A stretch of DNA of 64,000 nucleotides from Vreelandella nanhaiensis (GCF_003990185.1 NZ_RZHF01000025.1:124143-188142); one strand, 5' to 3'; positions 8,689 through 17,617 are shown, counted from the stretch's first letter. Made by a program: numbers and translations. Notes: generated from the letters alone by a model not told the origin.

Positions 8689-9694
8689 TTAAAAGTGGTA
8701 ACGAGCACCTACCGCGTAATACATATCTTCTTCGTAGTCGTTAACGGCATCAAGATTTCTGTCGTTAAGTTCAAGGAACATATCGAAGTTTTTGCTTAGC
8801 TTGTACATTGAACCTAGCGCCCAAGCGTTACGGTCGCTGCTAGCACCGGCCACGTCGATGTTGTAGTAGTCGGCGAAGAACGCCCAAGAATCGATAACGA
8901 AGGTAGCACCTACGCCGATTTTATCGAAACCACCACCGTAAACGTCGTTATCGCTGCGGGTTTCATAACCTACACGGGCAGAGAAAGCATCTGTAATGAT
9001 AAAGGCACCTGTCGCGCCGTAGCGCATTTCATCATTACCACCGCCAATCGCGACATCGTCAACAAAACCTAGAGCCAAACGCGCTGGTCCAGCTTCATAG
9101 ACTACGCCACCTTGAACAGCAATATCACTGCCACCGGTTTCTTCAATTTCGGCTTCGGTCAGGCCGCGCTCAGAGAAGTGCTTGGCAGAAATAACCGCCT
9201 GGAAACCTTCTATTTCCGGCGTTTTATAACCGATAGAGTCGCCGCGTGCCTGAACACCACCGCCTGCAAATTCATAGCCGCGCTCAACGTAAACGTCGAA
9301 GGGGGTCATGACGTAGTTGTCATAGAAGCTGTTGTAGTTACCCGCCATGAACGTACCGAACTGCTCACTTTCCAGGCCCAGATAGCTATTACGCACTTCA
9401 TCAAAACCGGGGCGGCTACGCTCATCACCCGTGAAGCGCCACTCTACACGGGCAAAAGCACGCAGGTCATTAGTAATTTGATGGCCGGCTGTGATGCGCA
9501 AACGCGAACCAAAGTTACGGAATTCTTCGCCGTTATCAACGCCGTCTTTAGCACCGCCCCCCCTCAAAACCCATGGCGATACGGCCGTAAATATCTAGCG
9601 TTGTGCCGTCCTGGTCATACACCATCGCGCCTTGAGCTGCAGAGGCGCCTAATAAACCACAAACCCCTAACGCTAGTGTCGTTTTCTTAAACAT
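8689..9694 (-). pseudogene. Outer-membrane porin, frameshifted in a G7 tract
   Basis: The gene encodes a general Gram-negative porin of the OmpC/Porin_4 kind. The first part has a signal peptide starting at 9694 (MFKKTTLALGVCGLLGASAAQG) and the first strand (LDIYGRIAMGFEGG), then stops early. The rest continues in another frame from about 9566 (GAKDGVDNGEEFRNFGSRLRITA) through alternating beta strands to the C-terminal Phe (GARYHF) that marks porins. The two frames meet in seven consecutive Gs (9557-9563 on the plus strand). Six Gs would restore one reading frame of about 335 residues, a normal porin length. This may be a real mutation, slippage-driven on/off switching, or a base-calling error. 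Confidence 0.85.
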
Positions 9695-10019
9695 GTTCGA
9701 TCCCGTTGAAATAATCGTATATTTTTTTAATAAAAAGGTTCTAAACGAACATGAGCTCGTCTGATCCTCAACGCTGCAAATAGTAATGGGCTTATATTTC
9801 ATTTTTTTTAAAGTTTTAATATTTTTTAGTAACTTATGGACCCTATTTAATATTCAACAAAAAATGACTAAAAACCGTAACAAATCCTTAATAAAGCCAT
9901 ATACTGAAAAAAACTAATTATTATTTACTTTGTGTCATCACATATTCACTACCTTGACTTGGCAGTGTCACTGTCTCTGGCCACACTGAATTAAAATGTG
10001 ATAAAGGGATGGATCGCGT
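9695..10019. other. AT-rich divergent promoter region between porin and glycosyltransferase
   Basis: There is no gene in these 325 bases. It is strongly AT-rich in its first two thirds, as porin promoter regions often are, and must hold promoters for both flanking genes. I found no -35/-10 pair good enough to mark. Confidence 0.5.
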
Positions 10020-11183
10020 ATGCGGCTTTGTATCGTTAGCGAAACATGGGCACCGGAAATAAACGGCGTTGCCCATACGTTGAGTCGGCTGCATCAAGAG
10101 CTCTACCGACAGGGCGTTGAGGTTGATGTAATTCGACCCCGGCCACGCGTAACAGGTGAGACCGCTAATGTTAAACAGGAACTGCAGGTTAAACGGTGCG
10201 TTTTGCCTGGCTACACGGATGTCCAGGTAGGTTTGACTCGCCCTTCCACGCTACGGCGTTTTTGGCGCGAACATCGCCCAAGCGTGGTGTATCTCGCTAC
10301 ACAAGGTCCTCTCGGCTGGGCAGCACGACAGGCCGCACGTCAGCTTAATATCCCGCTGGTGGCTGGCTGGCACACCAATTTTGATCACTATTGCCACGAT
10401 TACGGCGTGCCCTGGCTTGAATCAGCCACGCGTCGCTATCTGCGCTATTTTCATAACGGCTGTGAACTTACCCTGGTACCTACCCAGCTTCAGGCTACGG
10501 CATTGGGCAAACAGGGTATTCGTAACGTTCATGTCATGTCGCGCGGCATTGAGGGTGAGCAGTTTTCGCCTGCTCACCGTGACGCCGAGCTACGTAAGCA
10601 ATGGGGTGTAAACGCGTATCAACCTGTAGCGCTTTATGCGGGCCGTCTGGCCGCAGAGAAAAACCTCACGCTTCTACAGGAAACTTTACAAGCCATGCGT
10701 GCAGTACGCCCGGATATGGCACAGGTGATTGTGGGTGATGGCCCTGGCCGAGCGCAGCTTGAAAAAGCGCTACCCGAGGCGCGCTTCACAGGCTTTGTGG
10801 ATAAACAGGAACTGTCCCGCCACTACGCAAGCGCCGATTTGTTTATCTTTCCTTCGCTTTCTGAAACCTGGGGTAACGTGGTTGCAGAGGCCATGGCAAG
10901 CGGCTTGGCCGTCGTGGCTTACCGGCATGCCGCCAGCGCCGAGTTGATTCAAAACGGCCATAACGGCATTACCGTCACGCCTGATGACAGCGAAGCCTTT
11001 CAGCAGGCGGCGGTTGAACTCTGCCAACATCCGGCCGATTACGCGCGGTTAGGACGTGTCGCACGCCTACGGGCGCTTGAGCAAAGCTGGTCGGGCATTG
11101 CCGATCAGTTTATGCAGTATCTCCAACAAGCCCAGGAGGCTTATCATGCGTCCACGCCCACTTGTCGTGTTCGATCGTCTTGA
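10020..11183 (+). CDS. GT4-family glycosyltransferase
   Basis: A 387-residue retaining glycosyltransferase with the GT-B fold. The N-terminal acceptor domain starts with a glycine-rich loop (PEINGVAHTL). The C-terminal donor domain has GRLAAEKN and the E-x7-E motif in the SETWGNVVAEAMASG stretch near residue 280, typical of GT4. It resembles the alpha-mannosyl or sulfoquinovosyl type that modifies membrane lipid; the sugar donor and acceptor are inference. The next gene, a PAP2 phosphatase, begins inside its last 13 codons, so the two are translationally linked and may act on the same lipid pathway. Confidence 0.85.
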   Translation: MRLCIVSETWAPEINGVAHTLSRLHQELYRQGVEVDVIRPRPRVTGETANVKQELQVKRCVLPGYTDVQVGLTRPSTLRRFWREHRPSVVYLATQGPLGWAARQAARQLNIPLVAGWHTNFDHYCHDYGVPWLESATRRYLRYFHNGCELTLVPTQLQATALGKQGIRNVHVMSRGIEGEQFSPAHRDAELRKQWGVNAYQPVALYAGRLAAEKNLTLLQETLQAMRAVRPDMAQVIVGDGPGRAQLEKALPEARFTGFVDKQELSRHYASADLFIFPSLSETWGNVVAEAMASGLAVVAYRHAASAELIQNGHNGITVTPDDSEAFQQAAVELCQHPADYARLGRVARLRALEQSWSGIADQFMQYLQQAQEAYHASTPTCRVRSS

Positions 11184-11685
11184 CCTACTGGAGTGGCAGC
11201 TCTGTCAGCGCGTTACGCGTCTGAATCTGTTTCGCCCTTGGCGTATTACTCTTCAGGCCGCCAGCCGATTAGGTGATTGGCCCATCTGGGTACTGCTGAT
11301 TGCCGCTCAGCCCTGGCTACAGCCGGACGGTGCCTGGCGCATTATGCAATACAGCAGCATTGCCCTGGCTGCCATGGCGGTGTATCGGCTGATCAAAACA
11401 CGCCTCTGCCGCGAACGGCCCTTCATTACTTATCTAGACGGCGTACACTGCGGCGAACCCGCCCGCGACCGCTATAGCTTCCCAAGCGGGCATACCATGC
11501 ACGCGGTACTGTTTAGCGTACTGGTGGCCGCTCATACACCATGGCTGCTTCCCATTGTGTTACCTCTAGCATTGCTGATCGCTATTTCCCGGGTGGGCCT
11601 TGGGCTGCACTACATTAGCGATGTCATCGCTGGCGGCGCTATCGGCTATGGCTTCGCTTTTCTTAGCCTTTATTGGATGGGCTAA
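11146..11685 (+). CDS. PAP2-family membrane phosphatase
   Basis: This is an integral membrane phosphatase of the phosphatidic acid phosphatase type 2 superfamily, acting on lipid phosphates or diphosphates. All three motifs are present: KTRLCRERP, PSGH, and SRVGLGLHYISD with the catalytic His. I start at ATG 11146, right after AGGAGG; it overlaps the end of the glycosyltransferase by 38 bases. With 179 residues and about five membrane segments it is a compact member. Undecaprenyl diphosphate or phosphatidylglycerophosphate are possible substrates. Confidence 0.85.
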   Translation: MRPRPLVVFDRLDLLEWQLCQRVTRLNLFRPWRITLQAASRLGDWPIWVLLIAAQPWLQPDGAWRIMQYSSIALAAMAVYRLIKTRLCRERPFITYLDGVHCGEPARDRYSFPSGHTMHAVLFSVLVAAHTPWLLPIVLPLALLIAISRVGLGLHYISDVIAGGAIGYGFAFLSLYWMG

Positions 11686-11793
11686 AGTAAACTTTTCGCC
11701 ATTTCAAGCGTTAGGCACTAAATTAAGACCAACCCTGTCATTTAACGGTCTTGCGAAGGCATTGTCCTTACGCATTCATTAGGGAGCGATGTA

Positions 11794-13239
11794 ATGACCA
11801 TGACGGTTGGCGAACTCTTTATTGCGCTTGTGATCATTGCGCTAGCGCTTGTGGTTAGTAACGCGTTAAGGCTTAGGATCACGTGGCTACGCAAGCTTTT
11901 TCTACCCAGCTCGGTGATTGCCGGACTGATACTTTTATTGCTGGGACCTGACGTTATTGGCCGCCTGATGCCTACCCTGTTTGAAGATAGCCCGGGCCTG
12001 TTTCCCGCCTATGTGCAAGAGAGCTGGGCGGCCTTGCCGGGTCTGTTGATTAACGTCGTGTTTGCCGCTTTGTTTATCGGCAAGGCCATTCCTGGCCTTC
12101 GAACCATCTGGCTTCGCGCCGGGCCTCAGGTCGTGGTAGGCCAAACCATGGCCTGGGGGCAGTATGTCGTAGGCCTTACCTTAGCGCTTTTGGTATTAAC
12201 GCCGTTATTTAACATGAACCCCATGGTGGGCGCGCTCATCGAGATTGGTTTTGAAGGCGGCCATGGCACGGCAGCAGGCATGGCTGATACGTTCGCCGAC
12301 CTAGGCTTTGAGGAAGGCGCTGACCTTGCCTTGGGGCTAGCCACCGTAGGGATCGTGGCCGGTGTGCTTATTGGCACCCTGATGATCAACATCGCCGCCC
12401 GCCGTGGGGTAATTATCCCCACCAAAGAGAACGATTCTCCGGATGATCTGATGCGCGACGATGAGCGCCCTTCCACCGAAGAATTTAGCGAGTTTAAAAA
12501 AGACCTTACCCACGAAGCAGGCACCACCGACCCGCTTAGCCTGCATATTGGTTTGGTGGGCATTGCTATTCTAATTGGTTGGCTGCTGCTTTCTGGCCTG
12601 CAATGGATCGAGCAGGTTACCTGGGCACGTAACGATGGCCTCGAAATACTCGCCCACGTGCCGCTGTTTCCTATCGCGATGATCGGTGGGGTGATCGTCC
12701 AGTTAGTGGTGACTCGCTTTGGCCTAGAGCGCCACGTATCCACACGCACCATGGCGCGAATTGCCGGTACTGCGCTTGATTTTACCATCGTGGCGGCACT
12801 GGCCACGCTGTCACTCACGACGCTGGGCGAATACTTTCTGCCGTTTTTGCTACTCTCGGTAGCCGGTATTGGCTGGGGGTTATTCGTGCTGATCGTAATT
12901 GCTCCACGGGTTATCCCAGAGAACTGGTTTGAGCGGGGCATTGGTGACTTTGGTCAGTCCATGGGGGTAACGGTCACGGGCCTTCTATTAATGCGGATGG
13001 CTGACCCGAAGAACACCTCAGGGGCATTTGAAAGCTTTGGCTACAAACAGCTCATGTTTGAACCGATTGTAGGCGGTGGCTTGTTCACTGCGGCTGCGCT
13101 GCCGCTGATTGCCGAGTTTGGTGCTGTAGCTGTCCTGATATTCACCGGACTTTTAACCTTGGGCTGGCTGGCCTTTGGTTTACTCTACTTTGGCCGTTTG
13201 GTACCCGAACGCGGCCGAGGCCGTTGGCAGCAGAAATAG
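11794..13239 (+). CDS. GltS-type sodium/glutamate symporter
   Basis: A 481-residue inner-membrane carrier with about ten hydrophobic segments in two inverted halves. The conserved stretch GALIEIGFEGGHGTAAGM is the GltS glycine-rich region, and a comparable loop is repeated in the second half (GIGDFGQSMGVTVTG). A charged cytoplasmic loop of about 60 residues joins the halves. Na+-coupled glutamate uptake is the usual activity of the family; a related dicarboxylate cannot be excluded. The ATG follows AGGGAG. A strong terminator lies just downstream, so the gene is probably monocistronic. Confidence 0.82.
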   Translation: MTMTVGELFIALVIIALALVVSNALRLRITWLRKLFLPSSVIAGLILLLLGPDVIGRLMPTLFEDSPGLFPAYVQESWAALPGLLINVVFAALFIGKAIPGLRTIWLRAGPQVVVGQTMAWGQYVVGLTLALLVLTPLFNMNPMVGALIEIGFEGGHGTAAGMADTFADLGFEEGADLALGLATVGIVAGVLIGTLMINIAARRGVIIPTKENDSPDDLMRDDERPSTEEFSEFKKDLTHEAGTTDPLSLHIGLVGIAILIGWLLLSGLQWIEQVTWARNDGLEILAHVPLFPIAMIGGVIVQLVVTRFGLERHVSTRTMARIAGTALDFTIVAALATLSLTTLGEYFLPFLLLSVAGIGWGLFVLIVIAPRVIPENWFERGIGDFGQSMGVTVTGLLLMRMADPKNTSGAFESFGYKQLMFEPIVGGGLFTAAALPLIAEFGAVAVLIFTGLLTLGWLAFGLLYFGRLVPERGRGRWQQK

Positions 13240-13262
13240 CCTTGGTCAGATAGCCACTTATT

Positions 13263-13302
13263 ATAAAGCCTCATGCCCACGTAAGCGGGCATGAGGCTTT
13301 AT
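13263..13302. terminator. Terminator hairpin after the GltS-type gene, bidirectional
   Basis: A 16-bp perfect inverted repeat, ATAAAGCCTCATGCCC and its complement, with an 8-base loop. AAA and TTT at the ends of the arms allow it to end transcripts from both the symporter gene and the small minus-strand gene at 13396. Confidence 0.85.
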
Positions 13303-13395
13303 AGGGTGCTACTAAAGGTATGGCTAACAGGTTTTCGCTAGGGGTTTGAGTTATATGGCATTGGACAGCAACGTCATACCACCACTCTTTTAGGC

Positions 13396-13527
13396 TCAAA
13401 GTTCGGGCGGTATATCGTCCGGATCTTCGTTGGTGACCATAAAAGAGCTTTTAAACATCATGTATAACCCGATGGCTGAGAACCCTAAAAACAGCACAAA
13501 CATGCATAACATCAGTACCATCGCCAT
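13396..13527 (-). CDS. 43-residue single-pass membrane protein
   Basis: A short gene encoding one hydrophobic helix (about residues 3-24, VLMLCMFVLFLGFSAIG) and an acidic soluble tail ending NEDPDDIPPEL. The ATG follows AGGGA at eight bases. The composition, with a clean helix, a positive residue after it and a proline/acidic tail, looks like a real small membrane protein. I recognise no family. It is convergent with the symporter gene and shares its terminator. Confidence 0.6.
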   Translation of the reverse strand: MAMVLMLCMFVLFLGFSAIGLYMMFKSSFMVTNEDPDDIPPEL

Positions 13528-13699
13528 AGCGCTTATCCCTGAAAGTACGCGGCTGTTGCGTTGACGTTTTCTAACCGCTTAGAGGTAGTATGCCGACAGG
13601 ATAGACTAAATCGATGGATTGATCTGTACAAAGGCTTTGCAAATTACAACCTGATTTAAATATCGTATAAAAATCAATTATTTAAATATATTAGCCACG

Positions 13700-13930
13700 C
13701 AAAAAAACCACTTCGCTTTCGCGAAATGGTAGTTTTGCATCTGCGCCATTCCCTGGCCTCGACGATTAGCGTCTCCATACGCTAATACAAGTGAGCAGAA
13801 TGAATGTCCTTAAGCTTCCCTGTTTTTTCTAAATTTGGCTCCTGCCTTCCCTTATCTTCTATCATTCAGCTCACACTGTTACTACTTAGGTAGTGCAGGC
13901 AGCAGGCCAACATTTCGCTTAATCACCTAA
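13700..13930 (-). ncRNA. Candidate Csr/Rsm-type regulatory RNA
   Basis: No protein gene fits this stretch, yet the minus strand ends in a textbook terminator: 13707-13730 pairs over 10 bp around a GAAA loop and is followed by seven Us. The pairing is complete only as minus-strand RNA (U-G wobble); on the plus strand it would be a C-A mismatch. Upstream of it the RNA carries six GGA motifs in about 100 bases. One sits in the hexaloop AUGGAG of a perfect 8-bp stem (13765-13786), one in the loop GGGAA of a 4-bp stem (13745-13757), one in the AGGA loop of a 3-bp stem (13837-13846). GGA in hairpin loops is how CsrA/RsmA proteins are sequestered by CsrB, RsmY and RsmZ. A possible -10 (TATAAG) lies at 13935-13940. 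The 5' end is a guess. Confidence 0.5.
13707..13730 (-). terminator. Intrinsic terminator of the candidate regulatory RNA
   Basis: As minus-strand RNA, ACCAUUUCGC pairs with GCGAAGUGGU around GAAA, followed by UUUUUUU (13701-13707 on the plus strand are As). The nearest minus-strand gene upstream ends more than 1 kb away (ntrC), so the terminator has no protein-coding owner. Confidence 0.75.
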
Positions 13931-14161
13931 AAAACTTATAAATCATAAACTTAAGATTTAACAAACTCCTCTAACATAGGTCATATCACGACTTAAAATT
14001 GTGTAAAAAAGGCACATGCGACAGATAAGCACGGCTCACTATCGGCCCTGTTGATTAAATCAGTGACAAGACGACACAACAGTCTTATTTTACGTAGTGC
14101 TGCAACTGCTGCTTCAGATTCATGACGATGCTAGGCATGCTTACCTGAGAGGAATAGATGT

Positions 14162-14296
14162 ATGAAACGTACTGTGGCTATGGCTTTTCTGATAACAACT
14201 CTTACGCTGGTTATTAGCGGCTGCAATACAATTAATGGTGCCGGTAAAGATATCGAGCAAGGCGGTCAAGCGATTCAAAATTCAGCAGCGAGTTAA
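14162..14296 (+). CDS. Entericidin-like small lipoprotein
   Basis: A 44-residue lipoprotein. The signal ends at the lipobox VISGC, and the mature part begins CNTINGAGKDIEQGGQAIQ, closely matching the entericidin A/B pattern (C-N-T...G-x-G-x-D-I...G-G-x-A-I). Entericidin B of E. coli is a small membrane-anchored lipoprotein linked to stationary-phase and stress responses. The start ATG follows GAGAGGA. The hydrolase gene begins eight bases after the stop. Confidence 0.85.
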   Translation: MKRTVAMAFLITTLTLVISGCNTINGAGKDIEQGGQAIQNSAAS

Positions 14297-14303
14297 CGCC
14301 ACC

Positions 14304-14849
14304 ATGATGACCGTCTACCTTTCACACGGCTTGGAAAGCGGGCCCGACGCCTTGAAGATTCAGGCCCTAAAAGGCATTGCAGAAAAGCTTGATGACTGCG
14401 AGCCGGTTGTCATGGATTACCGGGGCATGGCTGAACCGTCAAAACGTCTGGAACACTTGCTGGTGACCCTCGCCAAGCGTAATGACAAACCCAGCGAGTG
14501 TGTGCTGGCAGGTTCAAGCCTGGGTGGGTGGCTAAGCGCGGCGGCTAGCGCCCAACACCCCGTACTGGGCTGCTTTCTTCTTGCGCCGGCGCTGGGCTTA
14601 CCTGCCTATCCGCAAACCTCACCCACCATTCAGGCCCGGCTTACCCATATCATTCATGGTTGGCAAGACGATGTGGTGCTCCCTGGCCCGGTGATTGAGC
14701 ATGCACAGCGCCAACACCTGTCCTTGCGAATGGTGGATGATGATCACCGCCTGCATGCAAGTCTGGACACCATTCTCAGCGATTTTGAACACTTTCTTGT
14801 TCAGTGCCAAACCTTAGATCAACAGGCCATTCAGGCAGGCTACCCTTAA
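14304..14849 (+). CDS. YqiA/YcfP-like alpha/beta hydrolase
   Basis: A 181-residue alpha/beta hydrolase. The nucleophile elbow is GSSLGG in VLAGSSLGGWLS; the oxyanion region is LSHGLESGP; a likely Asp lies in HGWQDDVV and the catalytic His in DDDHRLH. Size and layout resemble the small cytoplasmic YqiA/YcfP esterases; the substrate is unknown. I start at the first of two ATGs (14304), because a longer upstream frame only reads through the entericidin gene in another phase. It is convergent with ntrC, with 16 bases between the stops. Confidence 0.75.
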   Translation: MMTVYLSHGLESGPDALKIQALKGIAEKLDDCEPVVMDYRGMAEPSKRLEHLLVTLAKRNDKPSECVLAGSSLGGWLSAAASAQHPVLGCFLLAPALGLPAYPQTSPTIQARLTHIIHGWQDDVVLPGPVIEHAQRQHLSLRMVDDDHRLHASLDTILSDFEHFLVQCQTLDQQAIQAGYP

Positions 14850-14865
14850 ACGATTAATACCTGGC

Positions 14866-16293
14866 CTACTCGTCGGCAAGCGCCGGTAATAGCGTTTTCA
14901 GTTTGCGCGTCAGAGTGTTTCGCCCCCAGCCGAGCAACTCGGCCGCTTCTCCCTTGCGCCCGCCGGTATGCTTTAATGCCGTCTCGATCAGAATTCGCTC
15001 AAAGTCCGGCACGGCCTCTTCCAGCAGATGCGTATGCCCTTCGGCCAAGGCGCGGTCGGCCCATTCGCGAAATGCCGTTCGCCAGTCGCCATGAGCAGCG
15101 TTTTCAGCCGTATGGGAGGAGCGCAATTCAGGGGGCAAATCTTCAACCAGTATTTCGCGCCCTGAAGCCATCACTGTTAACCAGCGACAGATATTCTCCA
15201 ACTGGCGCACGTTACCCGGCCACGGCAGACGCGTCAGGTGCGCTTCGGTTTCGGCCGTGAGTACCTTGATATCGGTCGCCAACTCCTTGGCGGCTTCGGC
15301 AAGAAAATGTCGCGTGAGCCGGGGGATGTCCTCGCGCCGCTCGGCAAGGCGCGGCAGATGGATGCGGATAACGTTCAGGCGATGGAAAAGGTCTTCGCGA
15401 AATCGCCCGTCATCCACCAGCGATTCAAGATTCTGGTGCGTGGCCGCGATAATACGCACATCTACCCTGACCGGCGTATGCCCGCCTACTCGATAGAACT
15501 CACCATCGGCGAGCACGCGCAATAACCGGGTTTGGGTCTCAGCGGGCATATCGCCAATTTCATCCAGAAACAGCGTGCCGCCATTGGCCTGTTCAAAGCG
15601 CCCTTGGCGCAATGCCGCCGCCCCGGTAAAGGCGCCTTTCTCGTGGCCGAATAGCTCAGACTCGATCAGATCACGCGGGATTGCCGCCATATTAAGGGCA
15701 ATAAACGGCTTGCCCGCCCGTGGGCTGTGCTGGTGCAGCGCCTGGGCGACACGCTCTTTACCGGTACCCGACTCACCGTTGATCAACACCGTGATATGCG
15801 AGTGAGAAAGCCGCCCAATAGCCCGGAACACTTCCTGCATGGCGGGGGCTTCGCCGATGATTTCTGCATTCAAGCCTTCGGGTACGCTAATCGGCCGCTG
15901 ACGCTCGCGGGCATGAGCCACCGCCCGGCGCACGAGCGCCAGTGCCTCATCCACATCAAACGGTTTGGGCAAATACTCAAAGGCGCCGCCTTGATAGGAA
16001 GCCACCGCGCTATCCAGATCCGAGTGCGCGGTCATGACGATCACCGGTAAATCAGGGTGAGCATCGCGGATACGTGACATCAGACCCAGCCCATCAATGC
16101 CCGGCATACGAATGTCCGTCACCAGTACATCCGGTGGGTTTTCCAGTAGCCTTTCAAGCGCTGTATCGGCCCGTTCGATGCACTCTACATCAAGATCCGG
16201 CTGTGCCAGCGCACGCTCAAGCACCCAGCGGATAGCGCGGTCGTCGTCCACAACGACCACCCGTGCAACCTCATTACGTGTCGCCTCAGTCAT
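14866..16293 (-). CDS. glnG: Nitrogen regulation response regulator NtrC
   Basis: This is a sigma-54-dependent activator of nitrogen genes, 475 residues. It has a receiver domain with phospho-acceptor Asp in VLVTDIRMPG, an AAA+ domain with Walker A GESGTGKE and the sigma-54-contacting GAFTGA loop, and a C-terminal Fis-type helix-turn-helix (GGRKGEAAELLGWGRNTLTRKL). Its start overlaps the ntrB stop by four bases (ATGA), so the two are coupled. Domain order and length match E. coli NtrC. It should bind the site at 17513-17528 and act on the glnA promoter. Confidence 0.95.
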   Translation of the reverse strand: MTEATRNEVARVVVVDDDRAIRWVLERALAQPDLDVECIERADTALERLLENPPDVLVTDIRMPGIDGLGLMSRIRDAHPDLPVIVMTAHSDLDSAVASYQGGAFEYLPKPFDVDEALALVRRAVAHARERQRPISVPEGLNAEIIGEAPAMQEVFRAIGRLSHSHITVLINGESGTGKERVAQALHQHSPRAGKPFIALNMAAIPRDLIESELFGHEKGAFTGAAALRQGRFEQANGGTLFLDEIGDMPAETQTRLLRVLADGEFYRVGGHTPVRVDVRIIAATHQNLESLVDDGRFREDLFHRLNVIRIHLPRLAERREDIPRLTRHFLAEAAKELATDIKVLTAETEAHLTRLPWPGNVRQLENICRWLTVMASGREILVEDLPPELRSSHTAENAAHGDWRTAFREWADRALAEGHTHLLEEAVPDFERILIETALKHTGGRKGEAAELLGWGRNTLTRKLKTLLPALADE

Positions 16294-17345
16294 GACGCTT
16301 CTCCGGTGCAGTTAATAACCAGTGGAATCAGTAAACGAAATTCGGTGTGTCCGGGTCGTGAGTCGCATTCGATCAATCCTTGATGCTGATGCAAAATTGA
16401 CTGGGCGATGGAAAGCCCCAGCCCGCTGCCTTCAGCGCGCCCTGAAACCATGGGGTAGAAAAGCGTTTCCTTAAGCCCCTCGGGGATGCCTGGGCCGTTA
16501 TCAATCACGCCCACCTCGCTCACCAGCCGGTGGCGCTCGGCGCCCAGCGTGAACTGGCGCCGGGCACGGGTGCGTAGCATCAGCTCAGGCGCGGGTGTCT
16601 CGGCATCGCTCATGGCCTGTACGGCATTTCGGGCCACGTTGAGTACCGCCTGGATCATCTGCGACTCATCGCCGGAAAGATCCGGCAGGCTGGGGTCGTA
16701 ATCACGATTGACAGTAATGCCTGGATGCTCAGCAATCAGCAGCGCCCTTACCCGTTCCAGCACTTTATGAATATTCACCGGCGCATGCTTGACGATGCGA
16801 TTAGGGCCAAGCATCGAGTCCACCAGATCGCGCAGGCGGTCGACTTCTTCAACAATGATGTGGGTGAACTCACGCAGCGCCGGGTCTGCCAGGTCGCGCT
16901 CCAAAAGCTGGGCGGCGCCTCGAATTCCGCCTAGCGGGTTTTTCACTTCATGGGCAAGGCCCCGCGCCAGTACCTTGATGGTTTCCTGACGCGTGGTCAG
17001 CGCTTCCTCGCGGGAGATCTGCATCAAGCGATCACGAGGTTCCACTTCCAGCAGCAGTTCATTTTCCGACAGGGGGGTCACGGTGTAATCCACCGTCAGG
17101 GGTTCGCCATTGACCGGGGTAATACGCGCCTCGCGCTGGGTGTAAGGGTGAAAGGCATCCCGCGCCTTGGCTAACACCTGATCGATACTTTCATCGCCGC
17201 CAAGCAGGGTGTCCAGGTTGATTCCCTCCACGCGGCTAAAGCTTACCGCCAGCAGCGCTTCGGCGGCCGGGTTCATCCAGCGTACGCGGAGCTCACCGTC
17301 CAGTAGCAGTACTGCCATGGTGAGATGTTCTAGTAAACGCTGATA
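16290..17345 (-). CDS. glnL: Nitrogen sensor kinase/phosphatase NtrB
   Basis: This is the cytoplasmic partner of NtrC: it phosphorylates or dephosphorylates it under control of PII. It has an N-terminal PAS domain (AVLLLDGELRVRWMNPAAEALL), the phospho-His in LAHEVKNPLGGIRGA, and a GHKL ATPase domain (N-box QAVLNVARNAVQAM, DNGPGIP, GSGLGLSIAQ). I chose ATG 17345 because AGGA lies six bases upstream and the product (351 residues) matches E. coli NtrB (349). In-frame ATGs at 17384 and 17441 lack a ribosome-binding site. Confidence 0.93.
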   Translation of the reverse strand, partial: YQRLLEHLTMAVLLLDGELRVRWMNPAAEALLAVSFSRVEGINLDTLLGGDESIDQVLAKARDAFHPYTQREARITPVNGEPLTVDYTVTPLSENELLLEVEPRDRLMQISREEALTTRQETIKVLARGLAHEVKNPLGGIRGAAQLLERDLADPALREFTHIIVEEVDRLRDLVDSMLGPNRIVKHAPVNIHKVLERVRALLIAEHPGITVNRDYDPSLPDLSGDESQMIQAVLNVARNAVQAMSDAETPAPELMLRTRARRQFTLGAERHRLVSEVGVIDNGPGIPEGLKETLFYPMVSGRAEGSGLGLSIAQSILHQHQGLIECDSRPGHTEFRLLIPLVINCTGEAS

Positions 17346-17512
17346 CATGAGGTGTCCTGAAGCATCGCTCGTGAAATCATTCATCGTTGTAGGGAAATTG
17401 CAAAAAGCGCGCCAAGTCGGCTCACTATTGCTTACCTGCACGGATTATGGGCAGTTGCGGGTGGGGCCCGAGCTTTTTTAGCGCAGCATTCGATCAGCCA
17501 CCTTGCGACAAC

Positions 17513-17528
17513 GCACCATTTTAGTGCA
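17513..17528 (-). promoter_or_regulatory. NtrC-binding site upstream of ntrB
   Basis: On the minus strand this reads TGCACTAAAATGGTGC, matching the enterobacterial NtrC consensus TGCAC-N5-TGGTGC essentially perfectly. It lies between the glnA terminator and ntrB, so ntrBC likely has its own NtrC-controlled promoter, as glnLp does in E. coli. Confidence 0.8.
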
Positions 17529-17572
17529 TTAAGCCTGATTAAGGGGCACGTTACTCACCGGTTCAGTGCAAT

Positions 17573-17599
17573 AAAAAAACCCCGCCGAGGCGGGGTTTT
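17573..17599 (-). terminator. Intrinsic terminator of glnA
   Basis: CCCCGCC and GGCGGGG form a tight stem (loop GA, extended by A-T pairs). On the minus strand it is followed by TTTTTTT. It ends glnA and partly separates it from ntrBC. Confidence 0.9.
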
Positions 17600-17617
17600 A
17601 GCACTATCACTGAGTGA

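Noticed and set aside
8689..9694. Two separate genes, a small secreted peptide and a truncated barrel
   Set aside because: The two parts together make one normal porin and meet in a homopolymer, so a frameshift is the simpler reading.
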